Assembly (NCBI GenBank): GCA_029465975.1
Contig: CM055750.1
Coordinates: forward strand, 2,469,548 to 2,533,547
Direction: 5' to 3'
DNA length: 64,000 nucleotides
Origin: Dallia pectoralis
Lineage: Eukaryota; Chordata; Actinopteri; Esociformes; Umbridae
How positions within the stretch are numbered: the stretch's first letter is position 1; every line of letters begins with the position of its first letter. Shown piece by piece: positions 54,173 to 64,000 of the stretch. The position numbers and the translations under genes were made by a program. The notes beneath the pieces are model-generated. The model had not been told where the DNA came from. It did not search any database and worked only from the letters and a program-made list of their open reading frames with translations.

Positions 54173-56823
54173 GTGAGTCTGTTTTGCTGCACATTGTTCA
54201 CCCAAAGCGGTGTTCATAGCCGACCTGCTACCCAGCTAGGCTAGTGTGCTAATGTTCACTGCGTGCATCAAGTGTACATGTAGTCATATGTAGTGTCTCA
54301 TGCATCAAGTGTACATGTAGTCGTATGCAGTGTCACATGCATCAAGTGTACATGTAGTCATATGTAGTGTCTCATGCATCAAGTGTACATGTAGTCGTAT
54401 GCAGTGTCACATGCATCAAGTGTACATGTAGTCGTATGCAGTGTCACATGCATCAAGTGTACATGTAGTAATATGCAGTGTCACATGCATCAAGTGTAAA
54501 TGTAGTCGTATGTAGTGTCACGTGCATCAAGTGTACATGTAGTCATATGTAGTGTCACGTGTACATGTAGTGTCACGTGTACATGTAGTCGTATGTAGTG
54601 TTGCTTGCTACGCCATGCCATTGGGCTGGTTTTTGCACTAGTTCATGCAATGCCAACCTTGTTGCTTCTGGGTGTTTCAGCACGTGGGACACAGGCCAGT
54701 TAAAGGTGTGGTGTGTTATTGAGCACTCATGACATGGTGGAGCCCAACATGTGTTGTTATTCCCGAATGATAGATATGTCATTCAGTCGTGAAGTTGACC
54801 GCAACTGAGTAGGTATTGTAGCTTTTATAATTCAATCTATCACCTACTACCTTAAGAGTGATCTGAAGTTATTGTTTAAAATATGTCAACACACCGTTTG
54901 ATTGAATTATAAAGGTTGATTAGGAATATTTTGGTGGCCCCTATGGTTAGTTTATCTAATCAGTAGTTTTGTGACCTGACTATTAGTTACAAGATGTTCA
55001 AACATTTGAAATGTCCTTCACACTGTGCAAAACACATTGTTCTAGAGGTTATAATGGGTTTCTCTATCGAGAAAAGTTGGTAAGTCAGTTTTTCCCCCCC
55101 CTGTTAGGATACGCTAATACAGTAATGAGATTTTCTAACTGAAGTTTCATGATGTCTTCTATAGGTTTTTTTGTGTCTTTTATAATAAACATTGTTAGCA
55201 GATCAACAATGCATATTAATAGTATACTAGTTTTAAAATAATTATTTTTATCGTGGGAGAGCAGTCTGTGAGTGCATATATTGTTAAATCTAGATTACAC
55301 AGTTCATATCTGCACTGCCTTTAAAAAACAAATAACTTTTTAACAACTTTATAATAGCAAGGGAACAATTCAACCCCCCTGCGGGACAAGAAACATGCAA
55401 GCATTCACTCACCAAAATAAAACCAATCTAATTGATGCCCGCCGCATATTATTTTCCCACAGTGAATGTTCAAGCCAACAGGACCTGTCTTCCCACCAAA
55501 CATGAGTGTCAGCTTGTCATTTTCTTTGTGATCTAGGCCAATCATAACTTCAAGCCTCCCGTCTTGTCTCTCTGGAAGCGTTTGTCCGGAAAGACTGAAA
55601 GTTGTTTTGAACAGAAAGTATGGTGGCTGCAGCAACAATTGGTATTGCTTCATGGACATCCTGCCTTTGTTGTGTTTTTGTTTATGACTTGACCCAGCAG
55701 CAGTTGCTCGCGCCGGGAAAAAAAAGATGAAACATCTGGCATCTGCAGGCTAATAGTATATGTTTATAGCCTATTTATACCGTGTTGACAGGAGGCTTGG
55801 CATGCAGTGTTGTCATAGGGTACAGTTACCCATTTAACAGAAAATACATGGTATGTTGGAAAAGGGGAGTTTTAAAAAGCATCACTTTAAGTTTCTGCCT
55901 CTAGCTACCACTCTCTACGAAGGTTTTGAACAAAAGCTTAAATCAATGGAATTGAAATATCACGTGCCTTCACAAAATAATTTATGCACTGTTATATATG
56001 TCTCTACAATAAAACCCAACATGTTATGGAACGCTTAAAGAAGCTGAGTGCATTTCCCTGGTGACAGATGGATGGACTAGCCATGCTACATAAGGCTACA
56101 TCACCATCACATATCATGCAAGGTTATTGCAAAGCTTGCTATTTTGTTTTACAGACTTGAGTAAGGGAGGGCCGAGACAATTTACAGCCACCAAACTTTT
56201 TATATAATTTCTCCTAAAGTGAGATTAGCTTTTTTCATATTTTGCAAAGTAGTATTTTATTAAAAAAGCTGTTTTCCCTTGTTAATTTCCCTTGTTAAGG
56301 AAACCTGTATCGTCCCACCCCTTGTAAATACCAAATGGCTACAACATGTTCTACGGTCAACTTCCTGTTCATATGTGGTCCTGGTCACTTAAACGCGAGC
56401 TGAGCACAGGTTTCTCATTGTCCCCCCTTCAAAAGCAAAAAAATTGCACTTTACATTTTATGGAATAAAAATTGATATGAATGAAGTGAATGTTTCAAAT
56501 GAGTTGAGGAGACGATATCTTGTCTTTTTGATACTTTAGCTGCAGTCCAATGGTGAGCTAAACTTGAGATTTAGCCAACATTTGCATGTCAGTTTAAGGC
56601 AAGTTCTCTCAATGGCCTTTCACATGTGACAACTTGCCCCAGAATACATAGACACACAGAACATGCTAAAAACATTGTGATATTGTGTAATCAGCTCCGA
56701 TAACAGTATTCAATGTTACTGTAAATTGATTATTATCTTTTCGTGACGTTTTGGGTAGCAGGCATTCCTGGACTACACAAGACAGTCTCCACTAACACAA
56801 TACATGCCTATTGTATGAGACAG

Positions 56824-56863
<40 letters not shown>

Positions 56864-59800
56864 ATGCAACAAGATGAGTCAGATACAAATTTCAGCATGT
56901 TATCTGTTTTGTTAAGACTTTAAGCATTTCAGCATGTTATCTGTTTTGTTAAGACTTTAAGCATTTCAGCATGCTATCATTACATCCAGATTTCCACAAT
57001 TACTGTGGATCTGTGTGCCGCCAGAGAACGTTCTGTTATGAAGTTCAATGTAAAGAGGACCTTAATTGATTTGTGCTCTGACAGCACAATTGTTTTTGAT
57101 TAACAGGCATGATTTTGAGTTTATTAACAAAATAATTGGTTGTGTTCTTATTTGTTGATAATGTATCGCGTCAACTTACCCGATGATGGGGCAAATTGTC
57201 ACAGGTGCACGCTTTCTGTTTAACGGTCTAGAACTCCATAATGAAATAAGATATGAATATGTGTAATGAATACATCTATGTGTTTCCCAGACTTCCTTCT
57301 TTCGTTTGATATGACATCAATACCATTGTCATGTATTGTGTCCTGTAAATGTTACACCATGTTAAAAGTGTGACAACACACCCCACTCTCCCCTACGCTA
57401 CACAACCGGACATCTAAAGCCAGGAGGTTGTTAATCTGACAACAACCAGTAACCACTGGTATTACCCAGCAGCCACTTGGAGACTTTGCCTGTGTTTTTT
57501 GTCTTTATTGTGCCATTCTCAGTATTCAGGCTGGATACTTGAATATTGTTCTGTTTCTGACCTTGTTATTTTCCTGTTTTTGGACGTGAGCTGAGGCCAT
57601 GTGGGAACGGGAAGGGGTTGAGATTGAATTGTACCTTAAATGCATTTAGGGAACATGAAAACAGACTCTAATCTAAGCTACGTTTTGTTTTCCCTCTCTA
57701 CTGCCCTGTCACTGCATTGCGAGTTCTCTCACACCCAAGCCTCAAGCTGGCGTTATTTAGGTCTGTAGCAGAATAGCCAAAGAAATAGCACCACTTAACT
57801 CTATGGCCAACACAGAAAGCAAGCGATAAAAGTGTCTCTGGCCCATTTTCTTGTGATTGCTCTGCGGCCTAATGTTTTTTCAATAGCAGAACTGTCGTTC
57901 CGAGTCAGACTGTTCTAGTAAACTCATATGAGGGTGTACACACAAAAATCAGGCAATGTCTCCAAATATCTGTGCGTAATATCTGTGCCTGGTTGTTTGA
58001 ACATTCACATCCCGGTTTTCAGCTCGCAGACGTGATAAGGGTTCGAAAAAAACTTGCGGGCCAAGAATTTGACAATGCAGTATCTCTTCTGAACTGGGCT
58101 TCTGTTACTGGTTAACCTATTAGGGCGCCCGTACATGTAGTGCGGTTTGCAGAATGCACACCCTCACTGTGTTCGACTTTATTTAGTTCCCTCGCACGGC
58201 CGTCTCTGGTACAAGACAAACCTTGTTCTCTTTACGCCGTAGCTTGCTAATAGCCAATGTATTTTGCAGTTTGCTAATGAGCGACGTTCAAACACAATGG
58301 GGATTTATCCAATTGCTCGCTTCAGTGGGCGGTCAAGGCTGGTGCCCCCTGTTCAGTGGGGCAAGCGGGGGGCTTGTTGCTCTAGAAGCGGGGGCTTGGT
58401 CTAGAAGTGGGGGGCTTGGGGGGGGGCTTGGTCTATAAGCGGGGGGGGGGGGCTTGGTCTAGAAGCGGGGGGCCTTGGTCTAGAAGCGGGGGGCTTGGTC
58501 TAGAAGCGGGGGGCTTGGTCTAGAAGCTGGGAGAGCTGGGGAAACTTTAGCAATTGTTCACAAGAAGACACTCTTTTTGAAAGTGAAACGCTTGTTAGGT
58601 CAGCCTTTTCGAAGGCTAGAATGGGTTTTGAGTTGAACCCTCCAGTCGGTGCCTCTGATGTTCGGCAGAACCTTAATAGAACACATGAATGATTACAGCA
58701 GTAACAGGAACGTGGTCCAGAAAGGAAGTTAATCAAGAATCAGCTTGAAACCATTAAAACTGGCCTTGTTTAAATTAGACTTACTATTCAGCTCCCTCCT
58801 TTTGTTACACAAATTATTTAGATGCATTTTATTTTTGGGCTGTGGTGGGTTTTTCATTAGGCCAGCCTAAGCCAATCAGACGTGTTTGGGCTGTGGTGGG
58901 TTTTTCACTAGGCCAACCTCAGCCAATCAGACGGGGGGGGTTGGTAGGCGTGTCCCGTTTCTCATCATTTGTCTGCTTACAACAGCAAGAAGTGGAAAAT
59001 TGTTTTTTTTGCTGAGTAGGACATTATTCAGGATTCAAGTGAATACAGCTGGCAGGACCGGGGGGGTGTTGCTGTCTGTTCTTGAGTCAGAATAGCTTTG
59101 GGTGGGGGAGGGGAGGCTGACTGTAGCCCCGCTCACATAACCAAGGCCATAGGAGTTGATAACAAGTACAGCTGAATGCGATAGTGACAACGTTCCACTT
59201 TGTATTCTGCCCGGGTCCCCAAGCCCGATCTCGCCTCACAGTCCCGGCCCAACGGACCTCCCTTATGTATGGCAGGGGGCGGGTAAACAAGAGGCCCTCG
59301 AATGGTGTCAGTGCCTGGGTGGTGGGCTGGGCCCCATCAAGACCATGTGAGAATAACCCGCCTGACTGCCTTTGGTTGGGGTAACCGTCCTGACTACCTT
59401 AGGTTGGGGTAACCGTCCTGACTGCCTTTGGTAGGGGTAACCGTCCTGACTGCCTTTGGTAGGGGTAACCGTCCTGACTGCCTTTGGTAGGGGTAACCGT
59501 CCTGACTACCTCAGGTTGGGGTGACCGTCCTGACTACCTCAGGTTGGGGTAACCGTCCTGACTGCCTTTGGTAGGGGTAACCGTCCTGACTGCCTTTGGT
59601 AGGGGTAACCGTCCTGACTTCCTTAGGTTGGGGTAACCGTCCTGACTGCCTTAGGTTGGGGTAACCGTCCTGACTGCCTTTGGTAGGGGTAACCGTCCTG
59701 ACTGCCTTAGGTTGGGGTAACCGTCCTGACTTCCTTAGGTTGGGGTAACCGTCCTGACTGCCTTAGGTTGGGGTAACCGTCCTGACTGCCTTAGGTTGGG

Positions 59801-62800
59801 GTAACCGTCCTGATCCTAAGTTGCAGAGGTAAGTAACGTAAATTCCCCCAAAACATTTTGTTGATGCACAATCGTGTGTAAACTCTTTCGGAAGCAAACG
59901 ATGTGGCATGAAAGGTGCTTTGTTTGATGCCGGCCTCAGAGAGGCCATGTTTTTGCTTTCTTTATTAGGAATGTAAAGCACAGTGGGCGGTTGAAATAGA
60001 GCAAAGGCTTGTTCGATTGGGTACACAAACTGAAAATGCTGGAGCACCGTAGACTAGAGCCAAACTGTGGTTGTCGGCCAGATGTCACTGGACCTAAATT
60101 CACCACTCGTCCTCCACAGTCGCGCACCATTGCTTCAGTCCGTATTTGAAGAATACGGACTTTCTATGTCTCACTTTCTATTTTCCCTGTTTTGCACACT
60201 CTCTTTCTCTCTCTTTCTCTCTCTCTCTTTTTCAGATGCAAGTTTTTCAGTCTTACAGAAACCCCAGAGAACTACACTGTTGTCCTCGATGAAGAAGGAT
60301 TTAAAGGTAAATGACTCTTGTTCCCAGACAGTTTGGTGGAACAGTGAATCAAACGTGGCCTTAATAAGTGAGTAATAAATACCTTGTGTGAGAGACCTTG
60401 GCTTTACAGACTCAGGCTGCCTTCCCAGTTATTCACACAGCCTCCACCTGTCTTTGCATCCAGGCACTAATTTGTATGTTGTATTGTTGGACAGGTGAAT
60501 GCATATTCCAGCTGGGCTGTCTGAGTACTGCTCCCAAGGGCAGAAACAAGCAGCTATTTGTTAATTGAAACGTGTTAATTGTGAGGTAATAAAGTAATGC
60601 TACTGTAGCTAGCACTCTAAAAGGAGCTACTTTAAGAGTCTCGCGCAACAGGTCAAGTCATTTAGGCATGACAGAGCCAGCTGCCCAGCACATGCTCTGA
60701 GCACACGCCCCGGTACATGAACACCCCAGCACATGCTCTGAGCACACGCCCGGTACTTGAAGACCCCAGCACATGCTCTGAGCACACGCCCCGGTACATG
60801 AACGTCCCAGCACATGCTCTGAGCACACGCCTGGTACATGAACACCCCAGCACATGCTCTGAGCACACAGTACATAAAGACACCAGCACATGCTCTGAGC
60901 ACACGGTACATAAAGACCCCAGCACATGAACACCCCAGAACATGCTCTGAGCACACGCCCCAGTACATAAAGACTCCAGCACATGCTCTGAGCACATGCC
61001 CCGGTACATGAGGACCCCAGCCAATTCCATGAGTCAATTTCAGTGAAGACACCTCTTTGTTAACACTCGTAGCTGCAATAAGGTTTAACAAACTGCTTCG
61101 TCATTTCAAATTCTATCTGAAAGAGCTAGCTGGCAGCGGAGGCAGGGCTTTAATCAGAATGACTAAAATAAATTCCTTTAGAAAGTACGCCCAATTTAGC
61201 CGTGGGGCTTCTGTGACCCAGTCTTGACCTGGTCCTCCTCTCTTTCCAGAGCTGCAGCCCTCCGAGCACCTCCAGGTGGAAGGCTCTGTGTGGCTGCCCC
61301 TCAACGTCGTCTCCAACGGCAACGCTTCCAGCAGCTCGCAGGCGGTGGGCGTGACCAAGATCGCCAAGTCCGTCATCGCGCCGTTGGCCCAGCAACACGT
61401 GTCCGTCTTCATGCTGTCCACTTACCAGACGGACTTCATCCTGGTGTGTCACGTGACTTGCGTTTGTCGGCGGTTTCGCTTTGGTCACGCCACTCTTTGA
61501 TCTGTGTGGGTCACGTACATTGCCGTTTTTAGATCACAGCGCTTGCTAAACCAAGGTTGCTGATACGATTCTGTCTGGGTGCCAAGCAGATCGAATCTCT
61601 GAGCTGGCAAGGTGGACAGAAATATGTCGTTCTGAGCGATGGCAGTAAAATCGAATGTCTCCCAAGTCGTTGCTGACAATAGCAATGTGTCGTCAGTCAT
61701 ACTTGCCTCGTGTAAAATAGGGTACAAGTACCAAATAAATACCAAACAGCTCCACCACCGGTGACTGTAGTCCAAACCTATCGGAGCCTATCGGAATGTC
61801 AGATTTATGGTTGTTCTACATTGTCATTGGTCTGAATTTGTCTGACCATACTGTGACCTTTCACACTCAACCAAAGATGCTGCTGGTGTCTGTGAATGTT
61901 GATGGCTAAACAATCGGCCGGGCGTTTGGTTATTTTTCTGGTGATTTATTAACCACAGTACTGAGACTTTTTTTGAGATGTGGTTGTTTATATCTCACCC
62001 ATCAAAGTGTTAGAAATACAGAAATAGGAGATCACAGGCTGTATTATGGCCAGGCAAACGTGACGATTTGACACAAAGGTGGTGATGAAACACTGCTTTA
62101 TACATTGCATTCATGCAGTTTAGTGGTGGCACTCCAGACTCCAGTCATATGTGCCGCCACGATGCACTTAATCTATGCCACGCCTTGTCTTAAGATATAT
62201 GTCTTGGTGTCTATTTTTACATAGATTTTTTTTTTTTATGCATATGTGCTTCATATTTTTGTGTACCGGTATGTGCATATGTATATATTTTTTTTAAATT
62301 AATGTTACACAGGGCTCAACTGAAAGAGACCTGGGTCTCAGTGAGATGTTTCTATATAAATAAAGGGAACATGAATATTAGCTGTTGTCTCCTCAGGTGC
62401 GGGAGAAGGATTTGGCTGTAGTGATAAATACCCTAGAAGAAGAGTTCAACATCTACAAGGAAGTGGGGGGAGAGTACTCCGCTGTACTAAGCCAAGATGT
62501 CCGCAATGGCTTCCAGAAGAACGGCAAAGAAGGTGCGGCTCATGGGAGTGTGATGAGTATTGTGGTGGCGGAAGCATCATGTTATGGGGTTGATTTTCAC
62601 TGACAGGGACTAGGGAATTTGTCAGCATCTAAACAGCCATGTAAAGAGTTGTTTTGACGTCTGTCACTTCCTTGAATATCTGGGACAATCTTGGGACAAA
62701 TACGACAAGAAGAAGAAATGATTTGAATGTTGCTCGTCATCTGTGAAGCCCTCACAATGTTGGTGGTATCATATTCAGTAGGAATCATAGCTGCTAAAAG

Positions 62801-64000
62801 TGCTTTCACGTCGACATTGTGCTGTGAAGACATAAACAATCGAGGCAATTTAGTTAATTCACACAAAAAACAATGTTTTCATTTAATTTAGTGCGGTTTG
62901 TTTCCTTTCGTTTTGCAGCCCTTCAGCCCACCGTGCACCCGGTGCTGATACCGCCCAACCAGTTCTGTGTGATGAGTCTAGACCCGGACACGCTGCCTGC
63001 CATCGCCACCACCCTCATCGACGTGCTCTTCTACTCCGAAAGGTGACCCCCACGCGGCCGTTCGTCCCAAACGTCCCAAATCGACCCCTAGGCAGAGACC
63101 CCAGGGCATCAGGCGGGTGTGAGCGATATTGTGACGGCTGCACCTTCTCCGTTAGGCTAGGTTCCAGATTTACCATATTCCCTTTGGAATTCTTTCAGGT
63201 GTCGTCCCCCCCCCACCAGTATGTACGGTGTAGGGAAACCCTGTTCCTGGTGGTCTGCACATTCTGTAAGTTTTCTACAACGACGATCTTTGTGACGAGC
63301 CACATTTAGCTTAAATGATTAGCTTCGGACCTGGCTCTGGTGCTAAATTAAGGGTGAAGAAAACCTGTAGCTGTCCAGGAGCAGGGTTGGCAAGCTCTGG
63401 TTTAGGGGTCTAGGGGTCTATTTGAAAATGGACCCTGTTCTCAGTTGTAGACTTACTGTGTCTAAATGATTGTAACAGCTACATCCAATGGCAGTGTCCA
63501 GGCATCACAAAGGTCCAATAGCAGAAATGTGTTTTTTCCCATGATGCACCTGATCATTTGACAACATGCCAATGAAGAATCTTGTGTGTTTTGCAGTATA
63601 CACTGTGTCAAACCACACCTATAAATAAATATATATATATTTACACCGCGTTCCAAATTATCATGCTAATTTTACACAGATTGTCCTAAATAGTCGATGC
63701 AAACTATCTATGTCAAATATAGTTTGGAGCGCTGTGTCTATATATATTTACCATGGGGAGAACAAGTATTTGAGGCGATTTTGCAGGTTTGCCATATTTT
63801 TACTCTTCAACTCTGAGTGACGGAATCTAAAACAAAAATCCAGAAAATCACATTGAATGATAAAAAAAAAATGATAATGTTGCTGTCTGCAGACAGATTG
63901 AATGAGATGTCTCGAAACGGTAACAAATAAAGTCCCTGCAGTCCTCATGAGTTTTCTCTCCTCTTAGTCCTAAAGAGGAAGCTCTTCCCAGCCAGGACCT
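54060..64000 (+). CDS. castor1: Cytosolic arginine sensor for mTORC1 subunit 1 (3' truncated by window)
   Basis: CASTOR1 (GATSL3) is a cytosolic homodimer that binds GATOR2 and blocks mTORC1 until arginine releases it. Five full exons and 33 bases of a sixth give 212 complete codons, then the start of exon 6; the human protein has 329. ACT-like domains are visible: MDLHILDHRLRVTSICKNGL, CKFFSLTETPENYTVVLDE, GVTKIAKSVIAPLAQQHVSV, STYQTDFIL, FCVMSLDPDTLPAIATTLID. Residues known in human to matter are kept: the arginine-pocket Ser-Val of HVSV (human S111, V112) and the GATOR2-contact YQxD of STYQTD (human Y118, Q119, D121). Start 54060 has A at -3 and G at +4. CASTOR2 is the alternative paralogue; linkage to nipsnap1 favours CASTOR1. 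Confidence 0.92.
54262..54600. repeat. 37-bp minisatellite, about 9 copies
   Basis: Unit gtgtacatgtagtcgtatgc followed by agtgtcacatgcatcaa; the last units are shortened. Starts about 90 bp after the castor1 exon 1 donor. Confidence 0.94.
54601..55404 (+). other. castor1 intron 1, left part
   Basis: AT-rich intronic sequence with no recognised gene or repeat. Confidence 0.45.
55410..55659 (-). other. Minus-strand open frame ending in a splice-donor-like sequence
   Basis: ATG at 55659 opens 80-odd codons: MSMKQYQLLLQPPYFLFKTT, then LPERQDGRLEVMIGLDHKEN and GGKTGPVGLNIHCGKIICGG, ending WFYFG at ggtgagtg, a perfect GTGAGT donor context. Composition looks coding (mixed hydrophobic and charged residues, no repeats). 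I do not recognise the family. It could be a first exon of an antisense gene, a captured exon in a transposon, or chance. A hAT fossil lies 200 bp away on the + strand. Confidence 0.3.
55853..56112 (+). pseudogene. hAT transposase fossil
   Basis: Contains ELKYHVPSQNNL and, about 80 bases on in another frame, AECISLVTDGWTSHAT followed after a stop by GYITITYH. The TDGWTS core with YxTIT is characteristic of hAT/ZBED transposases. Frameshifts and an internal stop make it inactive. No TIRs identified. Confidence 0.72.
56113..58333 (+). other. castor1 intron 1, middle part
   Basis: About 2.2 kb, AT-rich. It contains a (CA)16 microsatellite at about 56831-56861 and a short direct repeat of atttcagcatgttatctg near 56890-56970; nothing else recognised. 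Confidence 0.5.
56831..56861. repeat. (CA)n microsatellite
   Basis: Uninterrupted run of about 15-16 CA dinucleotides. Confidence 0.95.
58360..58528. repeat. 20-bp G-rich minisatellite
   Basis: About eight copies of ggggcttggtctagaagcgg with G-run length variation from four to twelve. Unit G-runs could support quadruplex on the + strand. Confidence 0.92.
58834..58934. repeat. 51-bp direct duplication
   Basis: Two copies of a unit starting ttgggctgtggtgggttttt and ending gccaatcagacg, with a few substitutions. Confidence 0.85.
59364..59813. repeat. 28-bp minisatellite, 16 copies
   Basis: Unit gactgccttaggttggggta plus accgtcct. Sub-types tttggtagggg, ttaggttgggg and ctcaggttgggg alternate. 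Lies about 420 bp before castor1 exon 2. Confidence 0.96.
60236..60306 (+). CDS. castor1: castor1 exon 2
   Basis: Encodes CKFFSLTETPENYTVVLDEE and GFK. Acceptor ttttcag after a CT tract, donor gtaaat, phase 1 out. Confidence 0.93.
60684..61020. repeat. About 41-bp minisatellite, 8 copies
   Basis: Unit ccagcacatgctctgagcac followed by acgccccggtacatgaacacc, with truncated copies near 60860-60930. Lies in castor1 intron 2; open frames across it are artefacts. Confidence 0.94.
61250..61443 (+). CDS. castor1: castor1 exon 3
   Basis: Encodes ELQPSEHLQVEGSVWLPLNV, a Ser-rich loop, GVTKIAKSVIAPLAQQHVSV and STYQTDFIL: arginine-pocket and GATOR2-contact residues. Acceptor tttccag, donor gtgtgt, phase 0 out. 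Confidence 0.94.
61444..62304 (+). other. castor1 intron 3
   Basis: About 860 bp of unique-looking sequence before the LINE-like tail. Confidence 0.5.
62305..62370 (+). mobile_element. LINE-like 3' tail
   Basis: acagggctcaactgaaagag, acctgggtctcagtgagat and tataaataaaggg match a common teleost retroposon tail (ending GTATAAATAAAGG). Ends 26 bp before castor1 exon 4. Confidence 0.6.
62397..62532 (+). CDS. castor1: castor1 exon 4
   Basis: Encodes VREKDLAVVINTLEEEFNIY and KEVGGEYSAVLSQDVRNGFQ. Acceptor cctcag, donor gtgcgg, phase 1 out. Confidence 0.93.
62533..62918 (+). other. castor1 intron 4
   Basis: About 390 bp; nothing recognised. Confidence 0.5.
62919..63042 (+). CDS. castor1: castor1 exon 5
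   Basis: Encodes ALQPTVHPVLIPPNQFCVMS and LDPDTLPAIATTLIDVLFYS. Acceptor ttttgcag, donor gtgacc, phase 2 out. Confidence 0.94.
63043..63967 (+). other. castor1 intron 5
   Basis: About 925 bp. The right third is transposon-derived (see 63640-63890); the left part shows nothing recognised. Confidence 0.5.
63745..63890 (+). mobile_element. Tc1-like terminal fragment
   Basis: ggggagaacaagtatttgag, gattttgcaggtttgcc, tgagtgacggaatctaaaac and aatccagaaaatcacattg match, in order, the left end of a widespread teleost Tc1 element. The 63645-63665 block (cgttccaaattatcatgcta) resembles another common repeat end. Confidence 0.8.
63968..64000 (+). CDS. castor1: castor1 exon 6 (partial)
   Basis: After ctctcctcttag the frame continues SPKEEALPSQD to the window edge, matching the human STPKEAA segment. 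Confidence 0.85.

Noticed and set aside
59364..59813. 28-bp repeats looking like a CRISPR
   Set aside because: No spacers; contiguous minisatellite in a vertebrate intron.

Overview
This is nuclear DNA of a vertebrate, almost certainly a teleost fish. Coding sequence is split into short exons with conserved vertebrate phases. The introns carry decayed Tc1/mariner-like and hAT transposons and LINE 3' tails of the kind typical of ray-finned fish, with long (CA)n/(CT)n tracts and an unusual density of minisatellites. I could not fix the species. Several of the repeats resemble those known from salmonids and pikes, but this is a weak hint.

Four genes lie head to tail on the + strand. (1) nos1, neuronal nitric oxide synthase, 2545-30571: 26 coding exons covering everything after the PDZ part. 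The spliced exons give one uninterrupted 1152-codon frame plus stop. The PDZ exons lie upstream of the window. (2) A leucine-rich-repeat gene of the LRRC74 family, most likely lrrc74b, 34765-48635: 10 exons, 463 codons. (3) nipsnap1-like, 49405-53091: 10 exons, 273 codons. (4) castor1 (GATSL3), the cytosolic arginine sensor for mTORC1, 54060 to the window edge: five complete exons and the first 33 bases of a sixth. All exon boundaries were placed by hand from protein homology and splice sites. In the three complete or 3'-complete models the summed exon lengths are exact multiples of three, which supports the boundaries.

The non-coding space is dominated by repeats. At least fifteen tandem arrays (units 11-60 bp) sit in introns, and several touch a splice donor or acceptor. 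Three of them grow out of the body of a dead Tc1-like transposon; in one the unit is exactly 48 bp (16 codons of transposase). A 1.2 kb hAT element with an 8-bp target duplication and a frameshifted BED-type zinc finger lies in the lrrc74b intron. A hAT transposase fossil lies in castor1 intron 1. Two splice anomalies stand out: GC-AG introns in both nos1 and nipsnap1, and a NAGNAG acceptor in nos1.

The four genes share no pathway. NOS1 is a cytosolic, calmodulin-controlled NO producer, NIPSNAP1 is mitochondrial, CASTOR1 is cytosolic, and the LRRC74 product is uncharacterised. Their adjacency fits the ancestral linkage of the regions now on human 12q24 and 22q11-q12. I saw no new multi-gene system. 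The best unusual signals are the transposon-seeded minisatellites and their placement against splice sites.
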